The position numbers and the translations under genes are program-made. DNA of 64,000 nt from Microbacterium aurum (GTDB lineage Bacteria; Actinomycetota; Actinomycetes; Actinomycetales; Microbacteriaceae), in NCBI RefSeq assembly GCF_016907815.1, contig NZ_JAFBCQ010000001.1, positions 1,488,001 to 1,552,000 on the forward strand. The letters are read 5' to 3'. The first letter of the stretch is position 1, and each line of letters begins with the position of its first letter. Positions 1 through 7,799 of the stretch are shown in pieces. The notes below the pieces were generated by a model. It saw only the letters and a program-made list of their open reading frames with translations, had not been told where the DNA came from and did not search any database.

Positions 1-391
1 CGAGCAGCTCGGCGACGCGGGCGCGGATCTCGGCGCGGGGGTGCCCCGCGACTTCGAGCGGGTAGGCGACGTTGCCGGCGACCGTCCGCGAGTCGAACAG
101 GTTGAACTGCTGGAAGATCATGCCGATGTCGCTGCGGAGGCGCCGCAGGTCGCGCTCCCCGAGCCGCGTGATGTCGACGCCGTCCACCTCGACCGTGCCG
201 GAGGTGGGCGTCTCGAGGGCGTTGACCAGGCGCAGCACGGTGGACTTGCCCGCGCCGGAGTAGCCGATGATGCCGCAGATCTCGCCGGCGGCGATGTCGA
301 GGTCCACGTCGTCGACGGCGACGACGGGCTCGGCGCTTTTGGCCGCGGGCGGGAAGGTCTTGGTCACGCCGCGCAGGCGGATGAGGGTCAT
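1..391 (-). CDS. metN: Methionine ABC importer ATPase, partial
   Basis: About 130 N-terminal residues of the ATPase of a methionine ABC importer; the rest lies beyond the window edge. The ATG is at 391. The Walker A motif GYSGAGKST is at residues 43-51 and a Q-loop segment MIFQQFNLF follows at the expected distance. It lies 63 nt downstream of the lipoprotein gene metQ on the same strand, so the order is metQ-metN and a permease gene metI is expected outside. MetN acts on the cytoplasmic face of the membrane and powers uptake of methionine delivered by MetQ. The family call rests on the motifs plus the neighbour. Confidence 0.9.
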   Translation of the reverse strand, partial: MTLIRLRGVTKTFPPAAKSAEPVVAVDDVDLDIAAGEICGIIGYSGAGKSTVLRLVNALETPTSGTVEVDGVDITRLGERDLRRLRSDIGMIFQQFNLFDSRTVAGNVAYPLEVAGHPRAEIRARVAELL

Positions 392-410
392 GGTTCTCCC
401 GGAGACATGC

Positions 411-445
411 GTGTGCGGCCCGTCCGGTGGGATCGGGCCGCACAC
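411..445 (-). promoter_or_regulatory. Stem-loop between metQ and metN
   Basis: A perfect 12-bp inverted repeat (411-422 with 434-445, arm GTGTGCGGCCCG) with an 11-nt loop fills the gap between metQ and metN. It has no T-run, so it is more likely an RNA stability or partial-termination element that lets the binding protein be made in excess over the ATPase. Function is inferred from position. Confidence 0.6.
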
Positions 446-454
446 GGCAGGGTG

Positions 455-1351
455 TTACTGGTTCGCGCGGATGTCGTCCTCGGTGTCCTTCAGCGAGGTG
501 AGGAGGTCGGCGACGGGCGTCTTGACGAGCACGCCGGTGCCGCCGGATGCCGCGAGCACGCCGTCCTGGACCGCTGTGGTGTCCTGGTAGATCTTCACGA
601 GCTTCAGGTAGGTCGGGTTCTCGGCATCCTCCGCCTTCGCGGCGAAGATGTTGATGTACGGGAACGCCGACGCGTCGGCGGGGTCGTCCTGCGCGAGCAG
701 CTCCTTGCTCGTCAGGCCCGACTTCGCGACGAAGTCGTTGTTGACGACGGCGCCGGCGAAGTCCGGCAGCGACGAGGCCGTGAAGTCGGCGGCGACGGCC
801 TCGACCGTGACCTTCGAGCCGTCCTCGATGTCGGCGACGGTCGAGAAGATCGAGCCGCCGTCCTTGAGTTCGATGAGGCCCGCGGACTGCAGCACGAGCA
901 GGGCACGCGCCTGGTTGGACTCGTCGTTGGGGACGGCGATGGTCTCACCGGCGGGGATGTCGTCGACGTCGGTGTACTTCGTCGAGTAGAGGCCCAGCGG
1001 GTAGATCGCCGTCGCACCGATCGGCACGAGGTCATCTCCCGCGGCGACGTTGTAGGTCGCGAGGTAGATGATGTGCTGGAACTGGTTGAGGTCCAGTTCG
1101 CCCGCCGCCAGGGCCGGGTTCGGCTGGTCGTAGGAGTCGAAGTTCACGATCTCGACGTCGATGCCCTCGTCCGCGGCAGCCTCGGTGAACGTCTCCCAGT
1201 ACGGGTCGCCGGCGCCGACGACGCCGATTCGGACGGTCTCGCTCTGCGCAGCGTCGCCGCTCGCGGCGGGGTCGGACGAGCCGCTCGCGCAGGCGCCCAG
1301 CAGCAGGACGAGGGGGAGGGCCAGTGCGGCGGCCAGGGATTTCTTGGACAT
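455..1351 (-). CDS. metQ: Methionine-binding lipoprotein
   Basis: A 298-residue NlpA/MetQ-family substrate-binding lipoprotein. The N-terminus has a Lys-Lys start, a hydrophobic stretch and the lipobox LLGAC, so the mature protein begins with a lipidated Cys near residue 21 and sits on the outer face of the membrane. The body carries MetQ-like segments such as ELDLNQFQH and the ending DIRANQ. It captures methionine for the importer encoded by the next gene, metN. A good ribosome site (GAGGAGCACCAC before ATG) supports the start. The roughly 235-nt leader contains a 9-bp inverted repeat (1374-1382 with 1429-1437), but I could not recognise a SAM riboswitch in it. Confidence 0.92.
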   Translation of the reverse strand: MSKKSLAAALALPLVLLLGACASGSSDPAASGDAAQSETVRIGVVGAGDPYWETFTEAAADEGIDVEIVNFDSYDQPNPALAAGELDLNQFQHIIYLATYNVAAGDDLVPIGATAIYPLGLYSTKYTDVDDIPAGETIAVPNDESNQARALLVLQSAGLIELKDGGSIFSTVADIEDGSKVTVEAVAADFTASSLPDFAGAVVNNDFVAKSGLTSKELLAQDDPADASAFPYINIFAAKAEDAENPTYLKLVKIYQDTTAVQDGVLAASGGTGVLVKTPVADLLTSLKDTEDDIRANQ

Positions 1352-1587
1352 GTGGTGCTCCTCGTGGATCGGGGCACCGCGATGCGCGGAGGATCGTCGT
1401 TCGTGCTCGGCTGTCCGCGCTCGCCTCGTCGCGGTGCCTCTTCGACCGTACGCAGGGCGGCGGACGTGTCCGAATCAGGGCGTAACACGACGACACCGGA
1501 TGCCGCGGCATCCGGTCGAGGCTCGGTTCGCGGCACCCCCGCGGACCCTGTAAGATCGAACATCGTGCACGGCGCTCGCGCCCGCAC

Positions 1588-1660
1588 GCCGCCCTAGCTC
1601 AGTCGGCAGAGCATCTCACTCGTAATGAGAAGGTCAAGGGTTCGATTCCCTTGGGCGGCT
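1588..1660 (+). tRNA. tRNA-Thr (CGT)
   Basis: A complete cloverleaf: acceptor arms GCCGCCC and GGGCGGC, D stem GCTC/GAGC, anticodon stem TCTCA/TGAGA with loop CTCGTAA (anticodon CGT, reads ACG), and T stem AAGGG/CCCTT. The CCA end is encoded at 1661-1663. A likely -10 box TAAGAT lies at 1550-1555. Confidence 0.95.
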
Positions 1661-1700
1661 CCACTTCCTCCTCTCCGTTCCCCTCGCTACAGGCAGACCC

Positions 1701-2096
1701 ATGGATCAGACGGTCGACATCCTGATCGAGGTGTTCACCTGGGTGGGTCTCGGCGGTTTCGTCGCGCTCGCCGTCGTCGCCGTGGGGCTCTGGGCGGCCG
1801 ATGGCTCCTGGCTGCCCGCTGACGCGGTCATCGACCGCGACGGCGGCGGGCCGGTCGCGCGCTGGATCGACGATGACGGCGACGTCAACAGCGCGCCGCT
1901 GACGGATGCCGACGCGCAGACCCTCGGCGAGGCCGAACGCGCGACGGTCTGGTACCGGCACGGGTGGCGCGATCGGATGCGGCTGGTCCGTCGCCCGACC
2001 TCCCTGCGCACCGTGATCATCTCGGCGGGCGGGATGCTGGCCCTCGGCATCCTGTGCCTGGTCGCCGGCTGGGTGCTCTACTTCGCCCGCGGCTGA
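1701..2096 (+). CDS. Small two-helix membrane protein
   Basis: A 131-residue protein of unknown function. It has one hydrophobic segment near residues 8-32 and a second near 105-128, with a polar acidic domain of about 70 residues between them (PADAVIDRDGGG, TDADAQTLGEAE). I do not recognise the family. It follows tRNA-Thr on the same strand and converges with the transporter gene at 2099, with only 2 nt between the stops. The length is that of many conserved actinobacterial hypothetical membrane proteins, and nothing in the sequence shows a ligand or enzyme motif. Confidence 0.7.
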   Translation: MDQTVDILIEVFTWVGLGGFVALAVVAVGLWAADGSWLPADAVIDRDGGGPVARWIDDDGDVNSAPLTDADAQTLGEAERATVWYRHGWRDRMRLVRRPTSLRTVIISAGGMLALGILCLVAGWVLYFARG

Positions 2097-2098
2097 GG

Positions 2099-2992
2099 TC
2101 ACCCGACCGCGAGCAGGATGCCGGCCGCGAGCGCCAGCACGAGCCCGATCCCCTGCACGGGGGCGATGCGTTCGCGCAGCAGTGCCGCTGCGAGCAGCAC
2201 GGTGCCGGCGGGATACATCGCCGTCAGCGCCGCGACGACGACGAGATCGCCGCCGGCGCGCAGTGCCCACAACAGGAGGAGGTTCGCCGTCGCGTCGACG
2301 ACACCGCACGTGATCGCGAGGAGCCACGCGCTCCGCAGCGGCAGCGGCAGCGCTCCGCTCGCACGCACGGCCGACTGCGCACCGCGGCCCGAGCGGACCG
2401 CGCGGACGACGAGCACGGTGGCCAGTCCGCCGGTGAGGACGGCGTTGACGACGCGGTTGAGCACGAGGGGCGCGATCCCCGAGCCCTCGCCCGTCTGGTC
2501 GAGCAGGATCAGGAACGCACCGATCGCGAGCCCGGAGCCGACCGCCATGGCCAGCGCCGGCGCGGTGGGCCGGGTGATGCGCTCGCCCGGCAGCAGCGCC
2601 ACGAGCACGATGGCGACGAGCGCGACGACGAGGCCGGCGGCGCTCCCGGCGCCCAGCCGCTCACCGCCGGCGAGAAGTCCCCACAGCATCGGCGCCGCCG
2701 CCGACACGACCGCGGTCACCGGGGAGAGCACGCTCATGGGGCCGCGCGCGAGGCAGGCGTAGAGCAGCCCGATCGCGACCGCGCCCGTCACGCCCGACAG
2801 TGCGCCCCACAGCAGGTCGGCTGCGGTCGGGGTGCCCCCGGCGAGGGGTGCGAGGATGCCGAGAAGCACCGCGCCCGAGGCTGCGGCCACCCCGGTCACG
2901 ACGAGCGGCCGCAGGCGGCGCGCTGCGAGGCCGCCGAGGAAATCTGCGGAGCCGTACACCAGCGCGCCGACGAACGCGAGGACGGCCGACAT
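2099..2992 (-). CDS. EamA/DMT-family transporter
   Basis: A 297-residue inner-membrane protein of the drug/metabolite transporter (EamA) superfamily. About ten hydrophobic helices form two repeats of five, beginning LAFVGALVYGSADFLGG and ending LGLVLALAAGILLAVG-like. Substrates of this group vary (amino acids, nucleobases, drugs) and cannot be read from the sequence. I take the ATG at 2992; a GTG three bases earlier is also possible. It is divergent from the MMPL gene, with only 58 nt between the starts. Confidence 0.8.
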   Translation of the reverse strand: MSAVLAFVGALVYGSADFLGGLAARRLRPLVVTGVAAASGAVLLGILAPLAGGTPTAADLLWGALSGVTGAVAIGLLYACLARGPMSVLSPVTAVVSAAAPMLWGLLAGGERLGAGSAAGLVVALVAIVLVALLPGERITRPTAPALAMAVGSGLAIGAFLILLDQTGEGSGIAPLVLNRVVNAVLTGGLATVLVVRAVRSGRGAQSAVRASGALPLPLRSAWLLAITCGVVDATANLLLLWALRAGGDLVVVAALTAMYPAGTVLLAAALLRERIAPVQGIGLVLALAAGILLAVG

Positions 2993-3028
2993 CACGCGCG
3001 TCAGCCTAGCGAGGTGGCGCGGGAGAGA

Positions 3029-3051
3029 TATTGCTAGATAAGCTAGCTATA
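3029..3051. promoter_or_regulatory. Palindromic operator at the MMPL start
   Basis: A 23-nt imperfect palindrome, with GCTAG and CTAGC half-sites around ATA rich flanks, ends on the first base of the MMPL start codon. The AT-rich stretch stands out in very GC-rich DNA. Position and symmetry suggest a repressor site for the exporter and a near-leaderless transcript. No regulator gene is adjacent. Confidence 0.5.
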
Positions 3052-5357
3052 TGACTTCACGCCGCGACACCCCCACCCGCTGGCTGCGCATCGGCATCCC
3101 CGTGGTGCTCGTCCTCATCTGGCTCGTCGGCGGGTCCATCGGCGGGCCCTACTTCGGCAAGGTCGACGAAGTCGCCACCAACGACCAGTCGACCTTCCTG
3201 CCGTCCTCGGCCGAAGCGACACAGGTGCAGGAGCGCCTCGCCGACTTCACCGGCGGCGACACCATCCCGGCCGTCGTGGTCGTCGCGGGCGACGGGACGC
3301 TGACCGAGGCGCAGCTGGCCGAGGTCGACGACCTCGCGACGTCGATCGGCGACGTCGAGGGCGTGGGGGAGGTGTCGCCGGCCCTCCCCGCCGAAGACGG
3401 CGAAGCGGTGCAGCTGTTCGTCCCGATCGACACCTCCGGCGACGTGGCCGAGACCGTCGAGGCGGTGCGCGCTGCGATCGCCGAGCAGCTGCCCGAGGGA
3501 CTGCAGGCGTGGGTCACCGGGCCCGCCGGGTTCACAGCCGACCTCGTCGAGGGATTCCTCGGCATCGACGGGCTGCTGCTCGCGGTGGCGCTCGGCGCCG
3601 TCTTCGTCATCCTGGTGATCGTCTACCGGTCGCCGCTGCTGCCCATCCTGGTGCTCATGACGTCGACGTTCGCGCTCTGCGTCGCGCTGCTGACGGTGTG
3701 GTGGCTCGCGAAGGCCGGGGTGTTCGTCCTGAACGGGCAGGTGCAGGGCATCCTCTTCATCCTCGTGATCGGCGCGGCGACGGACTACGCGCTGCTCTAC
3801 GTCGCGCGCTTCCGCGAGGCGCTCGGGTCGGGGCTGCGCCGGTGGGATGCCACGGTCAGCGCCTGGCGCGGCGCCTTCGAGCCGATCATCGCCTCGGGCG
3901 GCACCGTCATCGCCGGGCTGCTCTGCCTGCTCCTCAGCGACCTCGCGAGCAACCGCGCCCTCGGCCCGATCGCCTCGATCGGCATCGTCTTCGCCGTGCT
4001 CTCCGCACTCACCTTCCTGCCGGCCCTCCTCGCCCTCACCGGCCGTGCGGCGTTCTGGCCGTTCATCCCGAAGACGGGCGCCGTCGACATCCCCGACGAC
4101 CTCGCCTCCAGCGGCGCGCCCGTGCGCGGGTTCTGGGCCCGGCAGGCGCGGCTCGTCGCCCGGCATTCCCGCCCGGTGTGGATCATCACGACCGTCGCGC
4201 TGCTCGCGGCATCCGTCGGCGTCCTGCAGTTGAAGGCCGACGGCGTGCCGCAGAGCGATCTCGTGCTGGGTGCCTCCGAGGCGCGCGACGGGCAGGACGT
4301 GCTCGCCGACCACTTCGCGGCCGGGTCGGGCAGTCCCGCGTACGTGATCGTGCCCGAGGATCGCGTCGCCGACGCCGTCGGGGTGCTGGATGCGACCGAC
4401 GGCATCGACGCGGTCTCGGCGTCGTCGAAGGATGCCCCGTCGGGTCAAGTCACGGTGGCCGTCTCCGGCGGCGAGCCGGTGTACACCGTCGCAGGACCCC
4501 CCACGGCGACACCGGCCGGTCCGACCGTCTCAGCCGGCGATGTGCTGCTGGTCGCGACGCTGTCGCACGAGGCCGACTCCCTCGCGGCCGAGGAGACGAT
4601 CCGCGATCTGCGCGCCGCCTTCGCCGCCGACCTCGGGGAGGGCACCGCGCTCGTGGGCGGGTCCACAGCGATCGACGTCGACACCAACGACACCTCGATC
4701 CGCGACCGCACCGTCATCATCCCCGTCATCCTCGTCGTGATCCTGCTGATCCTCATGCTGCTGCTGCGCGCGATCGTCGCGCCGGTGCTGCTGATCCTCA
4801 GCGTCATCGTCTCGTTCGGGGCGGCACTCGGGGTGAGCGCCCTGGTGTTCAACCACGTGTTCGACTTCCCGGGGGCGGACCCCGCCGTGCCGCTGTACGG
4901 CTTCGTCTTCCTCGTAGCGCTCGGGGTGGACTACAACATCTTCCTCATGTCCCGGGTTCGTGAGGAGTCGAAGGCGCACGGCACGCGCCCTGGCATCCTG
5001 CGCGGCCTCGTCGCCACCGGTGGGGTGATCACCTCGGCGGGCCTTGTGCTGGCGGCGACGTTCGCGGCGCTCGGCGTGATCCCGATCCTCTTCCTGGCCC
5101 AGTTGGCGTTCATCGTGGCCTTCGGGGTGCTTCTGGACACGTTCGTGGTGCGGTCGCTGCTGGTTCCCGCCGCCGCGTACGACCTCGGCCGGGTCATCTG
5201 GTGGCCCTCGAAGCTCTGGCGCCGGGACGGCCAGCGCGGCGGCGGCGAAAACTCCACAAGAACGGTGCCCGAAGGCGCGACACGCCGATCCCTGCGGGCG
5301 CAGACCACCGAATCCGTGGAGCTTTCGCCGGACCCCCACGATAACCTCGGAGCATGA
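3051..5357 (+). CDS. MMPL-family membrane exporter
   Basis: A 768-residue RND-type transporter of the MMPL family. It has an N-terminal helix, an extracytoplasmic domain (about residues 35-165), six helices, a second extracytoplasmic domain (about 395-540), six more helices and a short polar tail. The paired family motifs in the helices are visible as GAATDYALLYVARFRE and ALGVDYNIFLMSR, whose Asp-Tyr pairs belong to the proton relay. Relatives export lipids or hydrophobic drugs; the substrate here is unknown. No Shine-Dalgarno site precedes the ATG, and a palindrome overlaps it. The stop overlaps the start of the nicotinamidase gene (ATGA). Confidence 0.87.
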   Translation: MTSRRDTPTRWLRIGIPVVLVLIWLVGGSIGGPYFGKVDEVATNDQSTFLPSSAEATQVQERLADFTGGDTIPAVVVVAGDGTLTEAQLAEVDDLATSIGDVEGVGEVSPALPAEDGEAVQLFVPIDTSGDVAETVEAVRAAIAEQLPEGLQAWVTGPAGFTADLVEGFLGIDGLLLAVALGAVFVILVIVYRSPLLPILVLMTSTFALCVALLTVWWLAKAGVFVLNGQVQGILFILVIGAATDYALLYVARFREALGSGLRRWDATVSAWRGAFEPIIASGGTVIAGLLCLLLSDLASNRALGPIASIGIVFAVLSALTFLPALLALTGRAAFWPFIPKTGAVDIPDDLASSGAPVRGFWARQARLVARHSRPVWIITTVALLAASVGVLQLKADGVPQSDLVLGASEARDGQDVLADHFAAGSGSPAYVIVPEDRVADAVGVLDATDGIDAVSASSKDAPSGQVTVAVSGGEPVYTVAGPPTATPAGPTVSAGDVLLVATLSHEADSLAAEETIRDLRAAFAADLGEGTALVGGSTAIDVDTNDTSIRDRTVIIPVILVVILLILMLLLRAIVAPVLLILSVIVSFGAALGVSALVFNHVFDFPGADPAVPLYGFVFLVALGVDYNIFLMSRVREESKAHGTRPGILRGLVATGGVITSAGLVLAATFAALGVIPILFLAQLAFIVAFGVLLDTFVVRSLLVPAAAYDLGRVIWWPSKLWRRDGQRGGGENSTRTVPEGATRRSLRAQTTESVELSPDPHDNLGA

Positions 5358-5938
5358 CCCGGGCCCTGTTCATCGTCGACGTCCAGAACGACTTCACCGA
5401 GGGCGGCGCGCTCGGCGTGGCCGGCGGCCACGCCGTTGCCGTGGGCGTGTCGCGGCTGCTGGCCGTACGCGCCGGTGACTATGCGCTCATCGTCGCCTCA
5501 CGCGACTGGCACGACCCCGAATCCGACAACGGCGGCCACTTCGCCGCCGGCGAGCCCGACTTCGTCGACACCTGGCCGGTGCACTGCGTCGCCGGGACGG
5601 CAGGAGCCGAGTACGACCCGGGACTTAAGACGGATGCCGTCACCCACCACGTCAAGAAGGGGCAGGGCATCCCGGCGTACTCCCTGTTCGAGGGAACGAC
5701 GGATGCCGGGGAGAGGGTCGCCGAGCTCCTCACCGCCCGCGGCGTCACCGAGGTCGACGTCACAGGCATCGCAACCGACTACTGCGTGCGGGCATCGGCG
5801 CGGGACGCGATCGAGCACGGGCTGCACGTGCGGATCCTCACCGACCTCGTCGCCGGGGTCGCGGCGGACTCGTCGCAGGCCGCGCTCGCCGAACTCGCCC
5901 ACGCCGGAGCCGAGCTGGTGACGGCGGACGCCGAGTGA
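5354..5938 (+). CDS. pncA: Nicotinamidase/pyrazinamidase
   Basis: A 194-residue isochorismatase-fold amidohydrolase that converts nicotinamide to nicotinate for NAD salvage. The triad is visible: Asp9 in IVDVQNDF, Lys in HVKKGQG near residue 96, and Cys in ATDYCVRAS near residue 141. The metal-site segment RDWHDPESDNGGHF carries the Asp and His ligands. The ATG overlaps the MMPL stop, and a TAACCT -10 box at 5342-5347 sits 6 nt before it, so it can also have its own leaderless transcript. Length matches the family. Confidence 0.9.
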   Translation: MTRALFIVDVQNDFTEGGALGVAGGHAVAVGVSRLLAVRAGDYALIVASRDWHDPESDNGGHFAAGEPDFVDTWPVHCVAGTAGAEYDPGLKTDAVTHHVKKGQGIPAYSLFEGTTDAGERVAELLTARGVTEVDVTGIATDYCVRASARDAIEHGLHVRILTDLVAGVAADSSQAALAELAHAGAELVTADAE

Positions 5939-6540
5939 GCGCCGCGGCCGGGTGGTACCCCGACCCGACCGGTGCGCCCGGCGGGCGCTGGTGGGACGGC
6001 GCGCAGTGGACCGCGCACACCCTCGCGCCGCCCGTGGCGCCGCGGCCGGTGGACGTACCGACGAACACGGTGTGGATCTGGCTTGCCATCGCCGCCAGCA
6101 CGCTGCCGCTGGCCTCGCTGCTGTTCCTGGACCCGTCGGGGTACATCTCCGCGACGATGCGGGCAGCCCACGACGCGGAGGCCGCCTTCGCCGCCTCGGT
6201 GGCGTGGATGCTGCAGTGCCTCACGATCGGTCTGGTCAGCTGGGTCTTCGTCGGCGCGGCCATCCTGTTCAGCTGGCTGGACTGGCGTGAACTCCGCCGC
6301 CGCGGGGTGCCCGTGCCCTTCCACTGGGCATGGGCGCTGCTCGCACTGGCCGGCGCCGGTCTGGCCGTCTACGTCATCGGCCGCACCGTCGTGCTGCGCC
6401 GGCGCACCACGGCGGGCGGGTGGGCGCCGCTCTGGGTCTGGATCGGCACGCTCGTGCTCGCCGTCATCGTCGCGATCGCCTGGGCGACGACGATCGTCGC
6501 GCAGATACTCGGCAGCATTCCGATCGGCCTGTCGGCGTGA
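5935..6540 (+). CDS. DUF2510 membrane protein
   Basis: A 201-residue protein that opens with a DUF2510 motif (GWYPDPTGAPGGRWWDG, residues 6-22, then QWTAHT), an actinobacterial Trp/Pro-rich module found at the N-terminus of many membrane proteins. Four hydrophobic helices follow (about 45-65, 92-115, 128-148, 160-185). Function is unknown. The GTG start overlaps the pncA stop (GTGA), and its own stop overlaps the next GTG, so the three genes 5354-7790 form a translationally coupled run. Confidence 0.8.
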   Translation: MSAAAGWYPDPTGAPGGRWWDGAQWTAHTLAPPVAPRPVDVPTNTVWIWLAIAASTLPLASLLFLDPSGYISATMRAAHDAEAAFAASVAWMLQCLTIGLVSWVFVGAAILFSWLDWRELRRRGVPVPFHWAWALLALAGAGLAVYVIGRTVVLRRRTTAGGWAPLWVWIGTLVLAVIVAIAWATTIVAQILGSIPIGLSA

Positions 6541-7790
6541 GCGTGCCGACCGTCCTGTTCGTCTGCGTGCACAACGCCGGGCGCTCTCAGATGGCGGCGG
6601 GGTACCTCGCGGCCATCGCCGGTGAGCGGATCGCCGTGCGTTCGGCGGGATCAGAGCCCGCCGAGCACCTCAATCCCGTGGCGGTCCAGGCGATGTCCGA
6701 GGTCGGGATCGACATCGCCGGTCGCACTCCCGCGGTTCTGACACCCGATGCCGTGCGCAGCGCCGACGTCGTGATCACGATGGGATGCGGGGATGCGTGC
6801 CCCTTCTTCCCGGGCACACGCTACGAGGACTGGGTGCTGGCCGATCCGGCGGGGCAGCCGATCGAGGTGGTCCGCGGCATCCGCGACGAGATCCGTGCCC
6901 GGATCGAGGCGCTCGTCGCGGAGCTGCTCCCCGCGCCGGAGGTGCTCCGCTACGCCGCGTTCAGCGCGCGCCCCGAGGGTGGCAATCCCGCCGGCGTCGT
7001 GCTCGACGCGGAGCGTCTGGACGACGCGGCCATGCAGCGCATCGCCGCCGAGGTGGATTATGCCGAGACGGCGTTCGTCACGGGGCGGGAACCCGACGGC
7101 GCGCTGCGCATTCGCTACTTCTCTCCCATCGCCGAGGTGCCCTTCTGCGGCCATGCGACCGTCGCGACCGCCGTCGCGCTCGCTGATCGGGGACGGGTAG
7201 GAGGTGACGAGACGATCCGTTTCGTGACGCCGGCGCGCCCGGTCTCGATCGCGGTATCGCGGGATGCCGAGGGCGCACGCGGCGCGTTCACGAGCATCGA
7301 ACCGGTGGTGGGGTCGTTGCCGGACGGCCACCTCGACGGCATCCTGCGCCTGCTGGGACTGCAGCGCAGCGACCTCGACCCGGCGCTGCCCCCGCGGATC
7401 GCGCATGCCGGCAACCCTCACCCGATCGTCGCGATCGCGGACCGCGACGCGTTCGACACGTTCCGGTTCGACCCGGCGGCGGTGCGCGCGCTCATGGACG
7501 ACCGCGGCTGGCCGGCGACGATCGCGATCGTGCACCGCACCGGCGCCGACCGGTTCGCCGCGCGGAACCTCTTCCCCGTCGGCCGGATCACCGAGGACCC
7601 TGCGACGGGCTCGGCGGCGGCCGCTCTCGGCGCCTACCTGCGTGCGGTAGGGGCGGTGACGGTGCCCGGCCGGATCGTGGTCGACCAGGGCGCGCACGTC
7701 GGGCGGCCCGGCGTGCTCACGGTCGACATCCCCGCATCGGGCGGCATCGTCGTCTCGGGGCACGCCGTCGAGATCCCGGACGCTTGCTAG
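6537..7790 (+). CDS. ArsC-PhzF fusion protein
   Basis: One 417-residue frame joins two enzymes. Residues 1 to about 133 are a low-molecular-weight-phosphatase-type arsenate reductase: P-loop VCVHNAGRS with catalytic Cys10 and the second cysteine segment MGCGDACP, closely resembling the ArsC at 26673. From about residue 135 to the end it is a PhzF-family epimerase/isomerase: GGNPAGVVL, the catalytic Glu in YAETAF (about residue 177), FCGHATVATA, and the late DPATGSAAAALG motif. The GTG start at 6537 overlaps the previous stop; a longer frame upstream has no homology. No stop or start separates the domains. Arsenate reduction is plausible from the motifs; the PhzF substrate is unknown. Confidence 0.82.
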   Translation: MSVPTVLFVCVHNAGRSQMAAGYLAAIAGERIAVRSAGSEPAEHLNPVAVQAMSEVGIDIAGRTPAVLTPDAVRSADVVITMGCGDACPFFPGTRYEDWVLADPAGQPIEVVRGIRDEIRARIEALVAELLPAPEVLRYAAFSARPEGGNPAGVVLDAERLDDAAMQRIAAEVDYAETAFVTGREPDGALRIRYFSPIAEVPFCGHATVATAVALADRGRVGGDETIRFVTPARPVSIAVSRDAEGARGAFTSIEPVVGSLPDGHLDGILRLLGLQRSDLDPALPPRIAHAGNPHPIVAIADRDAFDTFRFDPAAVRALMDDRGWPATIAIVHRTGADRFAARNLFPVGRITEDPATGSAAAALGAYLRAVGAVTVPGRIVVDQGAHVGRPGVLTVDIPASGGIVVSGHAVEIPDAC

Positions 7791-7793
7791 GCT
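7788..7793 (+). promoter_or_regulatory. Probable -10 box of split tRNA-Lys
   Basis: TAGGCT ends 6 nt before the first tRNA base at 7800. The same TANNNT form precedes several genes in this window. Confidence 0.5.
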
Positions 7794-7799
7794 TGAGGT

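Noticed and set aside
1352..1587. Possible SAM riboswitch upstream of metQ
   Set aside because: No match to the conserved SAM-I core words; only a 9-bp inverted repeat with a 46-nt spacing is present.
41..1597. Long plus-strand open frame opposite metQ and metN
   Set aside because: Arg/Asp/Val-rich composition without motifs; it is the antisense shadow of real genes in GC-rich DNA. The same applies to similar long frames opposite MMPL, cysI-type sir, ppk1 and pst genes.
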